Assembly (NCBI GenBank): GCA_023257655.1
Contig: JALRBQ010000092.1
Location: forward strand, 1 to 64,000
From: Pseudomonadales bacterium
GTDB lineage: Bacteria > Pseudomonadota > Gammaproteobacteria > Pseudomonadales > Pseudohongiellaceae
Reading direction: 5' to 3'
DNA length: 64,000 nucleotides
A program made the position numbers and the translations under genes. The notes below the pieces were generated by a model. That model had not been told where the DNA came from. It saw only the letters and a list, made by a program, of their open reading frames with translations, and did not search any database. Below, piece by piece: positions 34,729 through 44,748 of this stretch; within the stretch, counting starts at the first letter, position 1; each line of letters begins with the position of its first letter.

Positions 34729-34789
34729 TAGTCGAAGCAACCGCTTTCCAACGTAGAGCCCTATTCCAGTTCAGCATGAGGAACACCGA

Positions 34790-35176
34790 GTGAGCAATTA
34801 TCCTGATAACCTGAAGTATGCCGCCAGCCACGAATGGGTCCGCATCGATGATGAGGGCAACGCCACGGTCGGCATCAGCTACCATGCCCAGGATGCTCTC
34901 GGTGACATCGTTTTCGTTGAATTGCCGGAAGTTGGTACCACAGTACATGCCAAGGAAGAAGTCGCCGTGGTGGAGTCTGTCAAGGCCGCCTCCGATATCT
35001 ATAGCCCCGTTTCCGGCGAGATCATCGCTGTCAATGGCGACCTGGTGGACGCTCCCGAAACGGTGAATGCCCAACCCTACGATGGGGGCTGGTTTTTCAA
35101 GGTTGCGATGAGCGATGAATCCGAGCTGGAAGAGTTGATGGATGCCGACGCTTACGCCGAGCATTGCGACGACTAG
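34790..35176 (+). CDS. gcvH: Glycine cleavage system H protein
   Basis: The 128-residue lipoyl carrier shuttles intermediates between P, T and L proteins. The lipoylation site is Lys65 in VESVKAASD, and the N-terminal block [14 protein letters not shown] is family-typical. The start is GTG 34790 with TGAGGA upstream. It lies between gcvT and gcvP in the usual order. Confidence 0.97.
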   Translation: MSNYPDNLKYAASHEWVRIDDEGNATVGISYHAQDALGDIVFVELPEVGTTVHAKEEVAVVESVKAASDIYSPVSGEIIAVNGDLVDAPETVNAQPYDGGWFFKVAMSDESELEELMDADAYAEHCDD

Positions 35177-35277
35177 ACTCGTTGCCGGAGATTCACCGGC
35201 GCGTAACCAATGTATGACCCCGGGGATCGGCATGCTGTAAAGCTGCCGATCCTTCCATTTTCTATTCAAGGACTCTA

Positions 35278-38238
35278 ATGCAAACGCAATCCACTCCGGA
35301 AACCAGCTCCGCCAAGGCCGGCAACGACTCCGCCCCTACCTTGGAAACCTTGCAATATCGGGATGAGTTTATCGACCGACACATCGGTCCCGATGCAGAC
35401 CAGATCGCCGAGATGCTGGCCACCCTGAATGTGGATTCCCTGCAGCAACTGGTGGCAAAAACCGTTCCCGCTGCCATTGCCCTGGACAAACCGCTGGCTT
35501 TGGGCGCACCGATGACCGAGAGCGCGGCGCTGGCGCGCCTGAAGGGGATTGCCGCGAAAAACAAGGCCTACCGTTCATTCATCGGCCTCGGTTATTACGA
35601 TACCCATACCCCCAATGTCATTCTCCGTAACGTGCTGGAGAACCCTGGCTGGTACACTGCGTATACTCCGTATCAGCCCGAAATATCCCAGGGCCGGCTG
35701 GAATGTCTGTTGAACTTCCAGCAGATGATCCTGGACCTGACTGCCATGGACCTCGCAAACGCTTCCTTGCTGGACGAAGCCACAGCCGCGGCCGAAGCTA
35801 TGGCGTTGGCGAAGCGGGTCAGCAAGAGCCGCGGCTCCAACCGTTTCTTCGTCGACGAGCACTGTTTCCCCCAAACCATTGATGTCATCAAGACGCGCGC
35901 CGAATGTTTCGGTTTCGAGCTGGTGATCGGTTCTATCGACGCGATGCCGGACAGTGGCCTGTTTGGGGCGATCTTCCAATACCCTTCAAAGCACGGCCTG
36001 GTTACAGATCTGACCGATCGCATCGCCGCCCTCCATGCTCAGGACGCAATCGCCGTTGTCGCCGCCGACCTCATGAGTCTGGCGCTGCTGAAGCCGCCGG
36101 GGGAGATGGGAGCCGATGTCGTGGTCGGCACCACCCAGCGCTTCGGCGTCCCCATGGGCTACGGTGGCCCGCATGCCGCGTACTTCGCGACCAAGGATGA
36201 CTACAAACGCTCGGTACCAGGCCGTATCATCGGCGTCTCTGTCGACACTCGTGGTCGTCAGGCCTTCCGCATGGCCTTGCAGACCCGCGAGCAACATATC
36301 CGCCGCGAGAAGGCGAACAGCAACATCTGCACTGCTCAGGTTTTACTCGCCAATATCTCGGCACTGTACGCGATGTACCACGGACCGGAGGGCGTCCGTA
36401 AGATTGCCTCTCGTATTCATCGACTGACTGCAATCCTTGCTCAGGGTCTCGTAAATACCGGCCTGACTCCGGTGAATTCCTGCTTTTTCGATACCCTGAC
36501 CCTGGCGGTTGCGCCGGAAGTGGCGGCCGCCGTGCGTGAGCGGGCCGCGCACGCCAATATCAATCTGCGCTTCGACGAAACAGACGGCCAGCCGCTGATT
36601 GGCATCAGTCTGGATGAATGCACAACTCCTGCTGAGGTCGAGAAATTGTGGCAGGTTCTGCTCGGGAATAAGGCGGAATCCCTGTCGGTAGCTGTTATCG
36701 ACGATGCAATCTCCCGTGGCGAATTGCCGGCAATTATCCCCGACAGCCTGCAGCGCCGCAGCAGTTACCTGCAGCACCCTCATTTCAATCGCTATCACAG
36801 CGAAACCGAGATGCTGCGTTATCTGAAGCGACTTGAAGACAAGGATATTTCCCTTACACACGCCATGATCCCACTCGGCTCCTGCACGATGAAACTCAAT
36901 GCAAGCGCCGAGATGATTCCGATCAGCTGGCCAGAATTTGCAAAGCCTCATCCCTTCACTCCTGTGGAGCAGATGCAGGGTTACCAGCAGATGATCAAGG
37001 AACTGGAAGACATGCTGGCCGAGATCACCGGCTTTGACGCAGTCAGCATGCAACCGAATTCCGGCGCGCAGGGCGAATACGCAGGGCTGTTGGCAATTCG
37101 CAAATATCACATGGCCATGGGTCAATCACAGCGCAATGTCTGTCTAATTCCCAGCTCGGCCCATGGCACCAATCCCGCCAGCGCACAAATGATCAGCATG
37201 AAGGTCGTATTGGTCGCCTGTGACGACGACGGCAATATCGACATTGCAGATCTCGAAGCGAAAGCCAAGCTCCATGCTGAAAATCTCGCCGCCCTCATGA
37301 TTACCTATCCATCGACACATGGTGTGTATGAAGAAGGTGTGCGCAAGATCTGTCAAATCATTCATGACCACGGTGGTCAGGTCTACATGGACGGTGCCAA
37401 CCTCAATGCTCAGGTTGGAGTGGCAAAGCCCGCAGAAATCGGTGCCGATGTTTCGCACGTGAATCTGCACAAAACGTTCTGTATTCCTCATGGCGGCGGC
37501 GGCCCAGGCATGGGACCAATCGGCGTCAAGAAACATCTCGCTCCTTATGTGGCCAATCACTCAGTGATCACACTTGTGGGTCCGGAAGCTGGCAACTCGG
37601 CTGTTTCTGCCGCGCCCTGGGGCAGTTCAGGCATTCTGCCGATTTCGTGGATGTATATCGCGATGATGGGTGGTATCGGCTTGTTGCGCGCGACCCAGGT
37701 GGCGATTCTCAGTGCGAACTATATCGCCGTGAAACTCGCTCCGCACTTTCCGGTGTTATACACCGGCCGCAATGGCATGGTAGCGCATGAATGCATCATC
37801 GATCTGCGCCCGCTGAAGCAAGCCTCCGGGATTAGTGAAGAGGATGTTGCAAAGCGCTTGATGGATTTCGGTTTCCACGCACCAACAATGTCTTTCCCGG
37901 TGGCAGGCACACTCATGATCGAACCTACCGAGAGCGAATCAAAGCAGGAACTCGATCGCTTTATCGATGCCATGATCCAGATTCGGCAGGAAATAGCGCT
38001 GGTGGAGACTGGCGCGATCGACGCGAACAACAACATGCTCAAACATGCGCCGCATACACTCGCCGATATGCTGGATGAAAACTGGGATCGCCCTTATTCC
38101 AAGCTGCAGGCAGCTTATCCTGGCAAAACCAGCAATGGTGTCAGCAACAAGTATTGGCCCAGCGTTAACCGCATCGACAATGTCTACGGCGATCGCAATC
38201 TGTTCTGCGCCTGTCCGGGCATGGAGATTTATAGCTAG
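35278..38238 (+). CDS. gcvP: Glycine dehydrogenase (decarboxylating), P protein
   Basis: The 986-residue PLP enzyme decarboxylates glycine onto the lipoyl arm of H protein. It is the single-chain form, with an N-terminal ([34 protein letters not shown]) and a C-terminal aminotransferase-like half. The PLP lysine lies in [19 protein letters not shown]. The length is normal (about 950-990). The L protein (lpd) is not here, as usual. Its stop overlaps the end of a truncated YbjQ gene on the other strand by four bases. Confidence 0.98.
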   Translation: MQTQSTPETSSAKAGNDSAPTLETLQYRDEFIDRHIGPDADQIAEMLATLNVDSLQQLVAKTVPAAIALDKPLALGAPMTESAALARLKGIAAKNKAYRSFIGLGYYDTHTPNVILRNVLENPGWYTAYTPYQPEISQGRLECLLNFQQMILDLTAMDLANASLLDEATAAAEAMALAKRVSKSRGSNRFFVDEHCFPQTIDVIKTRAECFGFELVIGSIDAMPDSGLFGAIFQYPSKHGLVTDLTDRIAALHAQDAIAVVAADLMSLALLKPPGEMGADVVVGTTQRFGVPMGYGGPHAAYFATKDDYKRSVPGRIIGVSVDTRGRQAFRMALQTREQHIRREKANSNICTAQVLLANISALYAMYHGPEGVRKIASRIHRLTAILAQGLVNTGLTPVNSCFFDTLTLAVAPEVAAAVRERAAHANINLRFDETDGQPLIGISLDECTTPAEVEKLWQVLLGNKAESLSVAVIDDAISRGELPAIIPDSLQRRSSYLQHPHFNRYHSETEMLRYLKRLEDKDISLTHAMIPLGSCTMKLNASAEMIPISWPEFAKPHPFTPVEQMQGYQQMIKELEDMLAEITGFDAVSMQPNSGAQGEYAGLLAIRKYHMAMGQSQRNVCLIPSSAHGTNPASAQMISMKVVLVACDDDGNIDIADLEAKAKLHAENLAALMITYPSTHGVYEEGVRKICQIIHDHGGQVYMDGANLNAQVGVAKPAEIGADVSHVNLHKTFCIPHGGGGPGMGPIGVKKHLAPYVANHSVITLVGPEAGNSAVSAAPWGSSGILPISWMYIAMMGGIGLLRATQVAILSANYIAVKLAPHFPVLYTGRNGMVAHECIIDLRPLKQASGISEEDVAKRLMDFGFHAPTMSFPVAGTLMIEPTESESKQELDRFIDAMIQIRQEIALVETGAIDANNNMLKHAPHTLADMLDENWDRPYSKLQAAYPGKTSNGVSNKYWPSVNRIDNVYGDRNLFCACPGMEIYS

Positions 38239-38387
38239 CCAACAGAGCTTCCCGAAGCCGGATCGCAGTTCGCTGCGCCGAAGATGTCTTTGAAGATATT
38301 GGCACCGAGTATGGCCTCGCCGACGACGATGCCGCAGTAGTCAGTAATTTCCTTCCCTTGCAGCGTCGGTGTAGTGGATCGAATCAT
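38235..38387 (-). pseudogene. Truncated YbjQ/UPF0145 family gene (5' part only)
   Basis: From ATG 38387, with AGGGAGA upstream, 50 codons read [19 protein letters not shown], then [18 protein letters not shown]. This is the N-terminal third of the YbjQ (UPF0145, putative heavy-metal-binding) family, whose members are normally about 105 residues. After DIFGA the match stops, 12 unrelated residues follow, and a TAG lies over the end of gcvP. The distal two thirds are therefore deleted. The break sits directly at the gcvP 3' end, so a deletion that joined gcvP to this gene is likely. Confidence 0.75.
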
Positions 38388-38429
38388 GTCTGTTCTCCCT
38401 TGCGTGTGGATGAAGGTCTTCCGGGCGGG

Positions 38430-38732
38430 CTATGAACGTGTTGCGGAAATCCAGCGCTCTCCTGACGGCGTGTCGGCAACAAAGCGAATCAACGGATGCC
38501 GATCATGTTCGCCTGCCAGTTCACGCAACCGGTCACCGTACCGGTTGCGTTCCGGCAACACGATGGCGAGTCGCACATTGTAATTCGTGAATTTCTGAAA
38601 TAACTCGCCCGCGATGCCGGTACGCAAATCAAAGAAAGCGTCACCGAGATCAGCCTCGGTCACGACCAGTCCCGGTTTCCCGAAACAGCTGGCAAGCAAA
38701 TCCATCACATCATTGGGCGAGTGCAGGGCCAT
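38430..38732 (-). CDS. DUF4180 domain protein
   Basis: The 100-residue protein fits DUF4180, with the core FFDLRTGIAGELFQKFTNYNVRLAIV and the C-terminal FVADTPSGERWI. Function is unknown; related domains resemble the STAS/SpoIIAA-like fold. ATG 38732 is preceded by GAGGAG, which lies inside the end of the DUF1330 gene only 3 bases upstream, so the two are likely translationally coupled. The truncated YbjQ gene follows 42 bases downstream. Confidence 0.8.
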   Translation of the reverse strand: MALHSPNDVMDLLASCFGKPGLVVTEADLGDAFFDLRTGIAGELFQKFTNYNVRLAIVLPERNRYGDRLRELAGEHDRHPLIRFVADTPSGERWISATRS

Positions 38733-38735
38733 GGC

Positions 38736-39101
38736 TCAACTCCTCGGCGGCAAGCTATGCACGATGGTGAGACACTTGAGAGTGGTCCCGGCACGTCGGT
38801 GTTCCGAAATTGCCTGATACTCGGCGTCTGCATACCAGTCGCGCGCAGCCTGCTCGGAGGGAAACTTGAACAAAATCACGCGACCCTCTGGAGGATTCTC
38901 ACCTTCGAGTGTGAGCGGCTTGTCATCAAACGTGAGAAATTCGCCGCCATAGCGCTTGAGGATCGGGAAGAATCCCTTCTCATAATTCAGGTACGTCGCC
39001 GCGTCTCTCACGACCAGGTTCGCCAACATGAACACGGGCAAGGTCGCTGTCGAAGATTCGGTGTTCGTCATTGTTGTCTCCGTCATCGTTGTCTCTGTCA
39101 T
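38736..39101 (-). CDS. DUF1330 (dimeric alpha-beta barrel) protein
   Basis: The protein of about 121 residues has the DUF1330 ferredoxin-like core: FMLANLVVRDAATYLNYEKG, then LEGENPPEGRVILFKFPSEQAARDWYADAEYQ. The N-terminus is repetitive (MTETTMTETTMTNTESS), produced by 15-base repeats at 39074-39101 that offer three in-frame ATGs. The third (at 39071-39073) has GGAG seven bases before it and may be the main start. The gene begins two bases after the MAPEG stop. Function is unknown; such barrels often bind small hydrophobic compounds. Confidence 0.85.
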   Translation of the reverse strand: MTETTMTETTMTNTESSTATLPVFMLANLVVRDAATYLNYEKGFFPILKRYGGEFLTFDDKPLTLEGENPPEGRVILFKFPSEQAARDWYADAEYQAISEHRRAGTTLKCLTIVHSLPPRS

Positions 39102-39103
39102 TA

Positions 39104-39505
39104 CTATTCGGCGGCCATCATGATGGCAATCCACATGGCCAGAACCGCCAGATTACCCAGCCCGAAAACCAGCAGCCGGTGCATGACATTGTTATAACCC
39201 AAATGTATGAAGGTATGAAGCGTCCGCGCAACGACGAACGCCCAGGCGCAGGCGACGGCGAGACGACTGTCCAGGCCCAGCGCCAGATAGACGGCTCCCC
39301 CTGCATAGAACAGGGTTGGCACCTCAAACAGATTGCTGAAATGGCGTGTCGACTTGGTGATGAATTCGGGCACTTCCTGGCCCTGCATCAGTGCATAATA
39401 CTTCAGTGATACCGTGCCCTTGTTTACCGAACCTACGCGGGCCCGTGCGGTGATAATCATGACCGCATTGGTTAACAGTACCAGCACGAACATTGGATAG
39501 AGCAT
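39104..39505 (-). CDS. MAPEG-family membrane protein
   Basis: The 133-residue protein with four predicted transmembrane helices has the MAPEG signature RTLHTFIHLGYNNVMHRL near the C-terminus. It also has FSNLFEVPTLFYAGG, which matches bacterial members related to glutathione transferases of the microsomal type. It is first in a minus-strand operon MAPEG-DUF1330-DUF4180-(YbjQ remnant). Confidence 0.87.
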   Translation of the reverse strand: MLYPMFVLVLLTNAVMIITARARVGSVNKGTVSLKYYALMQGQEVPEFITKSTRHFSNLFEVPTLFYAGGAVYLALGLDSRLAVACAWAFVVARTLHTFIHLGYNNVMHRLLVFGLGNLAVLAMWIAIMMAAE

Positions 39506-39644
39506 GTAACCCCCTTTTACGCTTGTTTCTCGCTATGGTGACTCGCGAATTTTGTATGAAACGCTTCGCAAGGCAGTATAATTCCTGCTCTCGTACTTAC
39601 AAGGCAACTCTTTCCAGGGGTTGTTGTCAACCAGGGATACTCAC

Positions 39645-40982
39645 TTGAACGCAGCTTTATTCGCCAATCACATCGCAGGGCTCGTGGCCAACTATGAGAA
39701 TGCGCTGGCACGCGCCCAACAGAGCGGACTGACCGCTGACTCCGTCCTGCTGCATAGCGGAACCGAACACACTTATTTCGGCGACGATCGTCACGTCAGT
39801 TTTCAGTCATTCGGACACTTGAATCACTGGTTACCCGTGAATCGACCGAATCAGTTTATCTGGTTTACCCCGGGGGACAAACCGGTGTACTTCCAGGTTA
39901 TTCCTGATGATTTCTGGTACGAACAATCCGTTTCCAATGAAGACTGGTGGGCGCAGCAGTTCCGGATTGTGCGCGTCAATGACGTCAAGCTGGTACAGGA
40001 GCAATTGACCGGCAAGAATTTCTATTACCTGGGCGAAAATACCAAGCTGGCCGCCGATTGGGGCGTTACTGCGGACCGCAGCAATCCCCCGCTGCTGCTT
40101 GCCTATCTGGATTTTCAACGCGCCATCAAATCCAGCTACGAGTTGGAGCAGCTGCGCGAGGCGAGTCGTCTGGGTGTTCAAGGTCACGCCGCCGCTCGCC
40201 AGGCATTTCTGCGCGGCGGCAACGAATACGAGATACACATGGCCTTCCTGCAGGCGTGTTCATTGCTGGAGGAAGAGAGTCCCTACACGAACATTGTCGC
40301 GCTGGATGAGAAAGCCGCCATCCTGCATTACCAGAACAAGCGCCGTGCTCCCGGTGCGAACAGCAACGTATTGCTTATCGATGCCGGCTGCCGTGTCAAT
40401 CGCTACGGCTCGGACATAACCCGCACCTGGACCAAGGACTCTGCTCACCCCGTGTTCAAGTCACTCGTGCAGGGTATGATCGATCTGGAACTGAGTCTGG
40501 TCGATACACTCAAGCCCGGCATGGCCTACCGCGAACTGCAAACGCTCGCGCTGCGAGGCATTGCGAAGCTGCTGATTGAACATGAAGTGTGCTCGGGCAC
40601 AGTTGACTCCCTTGCCGAGCAGAATATTCCGCAGTGGTTCATGCCGCATGGCGTGGGACATTTGTTAGGAATACAAGTCCATGATGTTGGCGGCCATCAG
40701 CTCGACGAGTCCGGCACCAAATTGCCGCCCCCACCGGAATCTCCCAGCCTGCGCAATACCCGAATCATGAAAGAGAACATGGTCTTCACTGTGGAACCGG
40801 GGTTGTATTTCATCCCGATGATTCTGGAGAAAAAGCGTTCGGAAGAGGCGGGCAAGCTGCTCAACTGGAAACTTATCGATGCGCTCTATAGCAGCGGCGG
40901 CATCCGAATTGAGGACAACGTCAGGGTAATGCCCGATGTCGCCGAGAATCTTACTCGCCAGTTCGAAACTTCCACACTCTGA
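39645..40982 (+). CDS. pepQ: Xaa-Pro dipeptidase (prolidase) PepQ
   Basis: The protein of about 445 residues cleaves Xaa-Pro dipeptides. The five metal ligands of the creatinase/prolidase fold are visible in order: Asp in LIDAGCR, Asp in SDITRTW, His in HGVGHLLGIQVHD, Glu in TVEPGLYF, and Glu in GIRIEDNV. Length and the VHDVGG block match gammaproteobacterial PepQ. TTG 39645 was chosen because it is preceded by CCAGGGA and the family-like N-terminus starts there; TTG 39621 is also possible. Relatives hydrolyse organophosphate esters as a side reaction. Confidence 0.94.
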   Translation: MNAALFANHIAGLVANYENALARAQQSGLTADSVLLHSGTEHTYFGDDRHVSFQSFGHLNHWLPVNRPNQFIWFTPGDKPVYFQVIPDDFWYEQSVSNEDWWAQQFRIVRVNDVKLVQEQLTGKNFYYLGENTKLAADWGVTADRSNPPLLLAYLDFQRAIKSSYELEQLREASRLGVQGHAAARQAFLRGGNEYEIHMAFLQACSLLEEESPYTNIVALDEKAAILHYQNKRRAPGANSNVLLIDAGCRVNRYGSDITRTWTKDSAHPVFKSLVQGMIDLELSLVDTLKPGMAYRELQTLALRGIAKLLIEHEVCSGTVDSLAEQNIPQWFMPHGVGHLLGIQVHDVGGHQLDESGTKLPPPPESPSLRNTRIMKENMVFTVEPGLYFIPMILEKKRSEEAGKLLNWKLIDALYSSGGIRIEDNVRVMPDVAENLTRQFETSTL

Positions 40983-40988
40983 ACCCAG

Positions 40989-42272
40989 CTAGTTCGCAGG
41001 CAGCAATTCAGCAATCAGGCTCATCAGTGCAGGCAAGGCGTTGCGGTTAGCCTGCACCAGAGTCTGGCCGGCCTGCCCCATCCCCTGTCTGCGCGACTGA
41101 TCCTTCAAGAGTGCAATCACCGCCGCGGCCAGTTCATCGGCGTTCTGCACCGTCAGCAGCGCACCCGCCGACTCCAGTTGCCGACAGATTGTCGCAAAAT
41201 TGAACTGTGAGGGCCCGGTAATAACAGGCACGCCGAGCGCCGCCGGCTCGAGCACGTTCTGGCAACCGGTATTCACCAGACTGCCACCGACAAAGGCGAT
41301 TGTCGCGAGGCGGGTATAGCGCAGCATCTCTCCCATGGAGTCACCGAGCACAATTTGATCGGCATCTGCCACTGGCTTGTTACTGCTACGGCGCAGCAAC
41401 CGATAGCCCGCTTCTTCACACAGCCTTGCGACTCTGTCGAAGCGTTCCGGGTGTCGTGGTATCAACAACAGCAGTAAATCAGGGCGACGCGTCAGGCATT
41501 GTCGGAAGGCAGCCAGAACTTTGGGCTCCTCTCCGTCGCGAGTACTGGCCGCAAGCAACACCGGTCTGCCGGAATGTCGAATCGAATCGAAGATGGATAT
41601 GCCCTTCTCCTCGCCGGCGGAAATATCGACCAGAAACTTCAGACTACCCGTGACATGCACTCTGGCAGCGTCGGCACCCAGCATCACAAACCGTCGCGCA
41701 TCCGGCTCGGCCTGTGCCGCAATGGCATCGATCTGCTGCAGCATCGTGCGTGTCGTCACACCCAGGCGTTGGTATCCGCGAGCTGACCGTTCCGATAATC
41801 TGGCATTTGCGAGCAGCAGTCGCACGCCACGTGCATGACACTGGTGAATCAGGTTCGGCCACAACTCGGTTTCCATCAAGACCAGCAATGTCGGATCGTA
41901 TATTCGGAGAAAACGCGAGACTGCCCCGGGCAGATCATAGGGAATATAGCGATGATAGACCTTGTCACCGAACAGGCTGATAACCCGGTCCGAGCCCGTT
42001 GGGGTCATGGTCGTAACGAGAATCTGTGCCTGCGGGTATTGTTCGCGCAGACGATGGACAAGTGGTGCAGCCGCAGCGGATTCTCCGACCGAGACCGCGT
42101 GCACCCACAAGGTCATGCGTGAGCGGTCAAATCCTGCGGGAGTGTGCGCCAGGGCGAAACGCTCACCCATACGGCGTCGATAGGCTGGAGCGCGCAGCGA
42201 GCGCAGTAAGACGCGCAGGCAGATGAAAGGCACCGCGACATAGAACAGGGCGCTATAAAGCAGACGATACAT
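40989..42272 (-). CDS. waaA: 3-deoxy-D-manno-octulosonic acid (Kdo) transferase
   Basis: The 427-residue inner-membrane-associated GT30 enzyme adds Kdo from CMP-Kdo to the lipid A precursor. Family blocks are MGERFALAH, LWVHAVSVGESAAAAPLV, TTMTPTGSDRV, YIPYDLPGAVSRFL, LVLMETELWPNLIHQC and VTGSLKFLVD. The Glu in SVGES is the presumed catalytic base. One N-terminal membrane anchor is present. It is 10 kb from the LPS core cluster. Its stop converges on pepQ with 6 bases between. Confidence 0.96.
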   Translation of the reverse strand: MYRLLYSALFYVAVPFICLRVLLRSLRAPAYRRRMGERFALAHTPAGFDRSRMTLWVHAVSVGESAAAAPLVHRLREQYPQAQILVTTMTPTGSDRVISLFGDKVYHRYIPYDLPGAVSRFLRIYDPTLLVLMETELWPNLIHQCHARGVRLLLANARLSERSARGYQRLGVTTRTMLQQIDAIAAQAEPDARRFVMLGADAARVHVTGSLKFLVDISAGEEKGISIFDSIRHSGRPVLLAASTRDGEEPKVLAAFRQCLTRRPDLLLLLIPRHPERFDRVARLCEEAGYRLLRRSSNKPVADADQIVLGDSMGEMLRYTRLATIAFVGGSLVNTGCQNVLEPAALGVPVITGPSQFNFATICRQLESAGALLTVQNADELAAAVIALLKDQSRRQGMGQAGQTLVQANRNALPALMSLIAELLPAN

Positions 42273-42461
42273 GATGTTGTGGGTTACTCAATGGCCCTGA
42301 TGCCGCGTTGGGAAATCTGGTTCCTAGCCGATATACTTTTGTTAGCGTTACCTTTTGATCAGAGTAGAGCGTTGCATCGTAATACGGATTCAAGGTAGCA
42401 CAGACTGACACGCTCGTCGTCGCGTTCAGGCTGTCAACAAGACAAGCGACTAAGGTAACCA

Positions 42462-43661
42462 ATGACACAGACCTATTCAACCGACATCGTGATCTTCGGC
42501 GGCGGCATTGCGGGTCTGTGGATGTTGAACCGGCTACGCAATGAAGGCTACGACGCGATACTGATCGAATCGAAGACACTCGGAGGCGGGCAGACCATCG
42601 CCTCCCAGGGCATCATTCATGGTGGACTGAAATATGCGATCAGCGGATCACTCGCGGGTGCCGCCTCAGCGACATCACTTATGCCACAACGCTGGCGAGA
42701 CTGTCTCGTTGGTAAAGGTGATGTCGATCTCAAGAACTGCGAGATTCTCAATGACCACTATTATATGTGGTCAGATTCCGGCTTGCGCTCCAAACTGAAA
42801 ACTTTTCTTGGGAGCAAGAGCCTCCAAGGTCGGGTAGAGGCAGTCGCTGCTGCCAATTATCCGCGTTTCTTTCGGGACGCAACGGTCAAGGGCAGCTTGT
42901 ACCGACTCCCGGACTTTGTGATCAACACCTCTTCACTGTTGACGACGCTCGCCAACAATTACCCCAAGGCAATCTTTAAAGTGGCGAGCAAGCGCGTGCG
43001 CTTCAAACCTGCCGGCAACGGCGCAATCAACGAGATCGCCATCGCCGGTGACGACCAAAACATTGCAATCACCTGTCAGCGCATCGTGTTCTGTGCCGGG
43101 GAGGGCAACCAGCTACTGATCCAGAAGGCAGGGTTGCTGACCCCGAAGACACAGGTACGGCCGTTGAAGATGGTCTATCTGAAAGACCCTGACCTGCCTC
43201 GCGTTTTCGTGCATTGTATTGGCGACAATTTCAGTCTGACTCCGGAACTGACAGTAACATCGCACTCCGATACCGAGGGCACTCCGGTGTGGTACCTGGG
43301 TGGCGAACTCGCCGAGAGCGGCGTCAAGCGCGATGACGCTGAGCAGCTTGTAGCAGCACAGACAATTCTGCGTCAGAAGTTCCCCTGGCTGCAGCTCAAG
43401 AACCCGGCCTGGCATTGCTTCATGATCAATCGGGCGGAACCGGATATTGCCAATAATTTCCGACCGGACGACGCCTACCTGCTGGAAGAGAAGAACGTCG
43501 TGGTGGCCTGGCCTACCAAACTCACACTGAGCCCGTCACTGGCCGATAAACTCTTAACGCATCTACAAAAAAACGGGGTTATGCCGCGTGTGCATAACAA
43601 CCCTTACAAGCTGACCCGGTCGCTGGATCCACCGCGACTCGCCAAGAGTTACTGGGATTGA
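42462..43661 (+). CDS. FAD-dependent oxidoreductase of the DAO/glycerol-3-phosphate dehydrogenase type
   Basis: The 399-residue protein opens with a Rossmann FAD motif DIVIFGGGIAGLWMLNRL and LIESKTLGGGQTIASQGIIHGGLKY. The latter resembles the DAO family (compare GlpA-like and L-2-hydroxyglutarate oxidase enzymes). No Cys cluster or membrane segment is seen. The substrate is unknown. The following aldo-keto reductase starts two bases after its stop, so the pair is probably one operon and may act on linked redox steps. Confidence 0.85.
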   Translation: MTQTYSTDIVIFGGGIAGLWMLNRLRNEGYDAILIESKTLGGGQTIASQGIIHGGLKYAISGSLAGAASATSLMPQRWRDCLVGKGDVDLKNCEILNDHYYMWSDSGLRSKLKTFLGSKSLQGRVEAVAAANYPRFFRDATVKGSLYRLPDFVINTSSLLTTLANNYPKAIFKVASKRVRFKPAGNGAINEIAIAGDDQNIAITCQRIVFCAGEGNQLLIQKAGLLTPKTQVRPLKMVYLKDPDLPRVFVHCIGDNFSLTPELTVTSHSDTEGTPVWYLGGELAESGVKRDDAEQLVAAQTILRQKFPWLQLKNPAWHCFMINRAEPDIANNFRPDDAYLLEEKNVVVAWPTKLTLSPSLADKLLTHLQKNGVMPRVHNNPYKLTRSLDPPRLAKSYWD

Positions 43662-43663
43662 CG

Positions 43664-44446
43664 ATGACGATCAGAAAGCGGCCACTCGGACAGACTGGCA
43701 TGGAAGTCTCCTGCCTGGGATTGGGAACCGTAAAATTTGGCCGCAATCACGAAGTGAAGTATCCCACCAGCTTTGCCTTACCTGAAGATCGCCAGGTTGC
43801 CTCGCTGCTTGATCAAGCCAGGGATCTCGGCATTAATCTGCTCGATACCGCGCCCGCCTATGGCAGCGCGGAACAACGCCTTGGCCGATTGTTACGGCAG
43901 CGAGACGAATGGATAATTTCCACCAAGGTTGGCGAGGAATTTACCAATGGCAAATCGTTCTTTGATTTCAGTGCCGCCCACACGCGTCGCAGTGTCGAGC
44001 GCAGCCTGCGAAACATCAACACCGACTACCTCGACATCGTCCTGATCCATTCCGACGGGCGCGATGAACAAATTCTCGATGCCACGGACTGCCTGCAAAC
44101 CTTGCGCGCGATGCAACAGGAAGGACTCATTCGCGCTATCGGCATGTCCACCAAAACGCCGGCGGGTGGTCTGCGTGCGGTACAGGAAACCGATGTCGTC
44201 ATGGCCACCTACAACAAGCTCATGCTTGATGACAGCATCGTTATTGACAGTGCCCGTGAACACAACAAGGGCATCCTGATCAAGAAAGCGCTGAACAGCG
44301 GCCATGCCTGCACTAACGGTGGTGACAGTGCCGCAGCCAGCCTGCAGTTTGCCTTGCAGAAGTCCGGTGTGTCGACCGTGATCATCGGTACTATTAATGC
44401 GGCACATCTCGCGGCGAATGCAGCGGCAGTCGCTTCAGTACAGTGA
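43664..44446 (+). CDS. Aldo/keto reductase
   Basis: The protein of about 260 residues has the AKR barrel. GMEVSCLGLGTVKFGRN is at the start, LLDTAPAYGSAEQRLGRLL contains the catalytic Asp and Tyr, and ISTKVGEEF and IVLIHSDGRDEQ contain the Lys and His of the tetrad. It is shorter than the usual 300-330 residues because loops are reduced. ATG 43664 was preferred to a TTG six bases earlier. Its close spacing with the FAD enzyme upstream suggests a shared pathway. Confidence 0.88.
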   Translation: MTIRKRPLGQTGMEVSCLGLGTVKFGRNHEVKYPTSFALPEDRQVASLLDQARDLGINLLDTAPAYGSAEQRLGRLLRQRDEWIISTKVGEEFTNGKSFFDFSAAHTRRSVERSLRNINTDYLDIVLIHSDGRDEQILDATDCLQTLRAMQQEGLIRAIGMSTKTPAGGLRAVQETDVVMATYNKLMLDDSIVIDSAREHNKGILIKKALNSGHACTNGGDSAAASLQFALQKSGVSTVIIGTINAAHLAANAAAVASVQ

Positions 44447-44748
44447 AGGCGAGTGGAATACCGTAACGGAGGACCACCAGATCATTAATACCGGCACGTC
44501 GGACTAGACCTAATTGAGTCTCAGCACCACCAAGGCGGCGGATAGCTGTGAGCATCCGGATTCCGACAAGGTGTTGGCCTGGTGTGAAGCGCCTGGGTCA
44601 AAACTGCGGCACATTACCCGGCTCGATGCGGCGGTAGACTACTTCGACGGCGAACTATAAACTGCGCCCCGATCGAGGGGATCACCCACGCTCACCCGAA
44701 CCGCCCTCGACCCTGAATTCGTGATCTTCACATAGCTGCGAGCCTGTT
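44447..44748. other. 302-base spacer with a possible small open frame
   Basis: A plus-strand frame of 48 codons runs from TTG 44514 to TAA 44658-44660. It encodes Cys-containing sequence (DSCEHPDSDKVLAWCEAPG, then LDAAVDYFDGEL). Composition looks coding-like, but there is no ribosome site and no recognised family. It could be a remnant of a longer gene. Nothing else is visible here. Confidence 0.3.
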
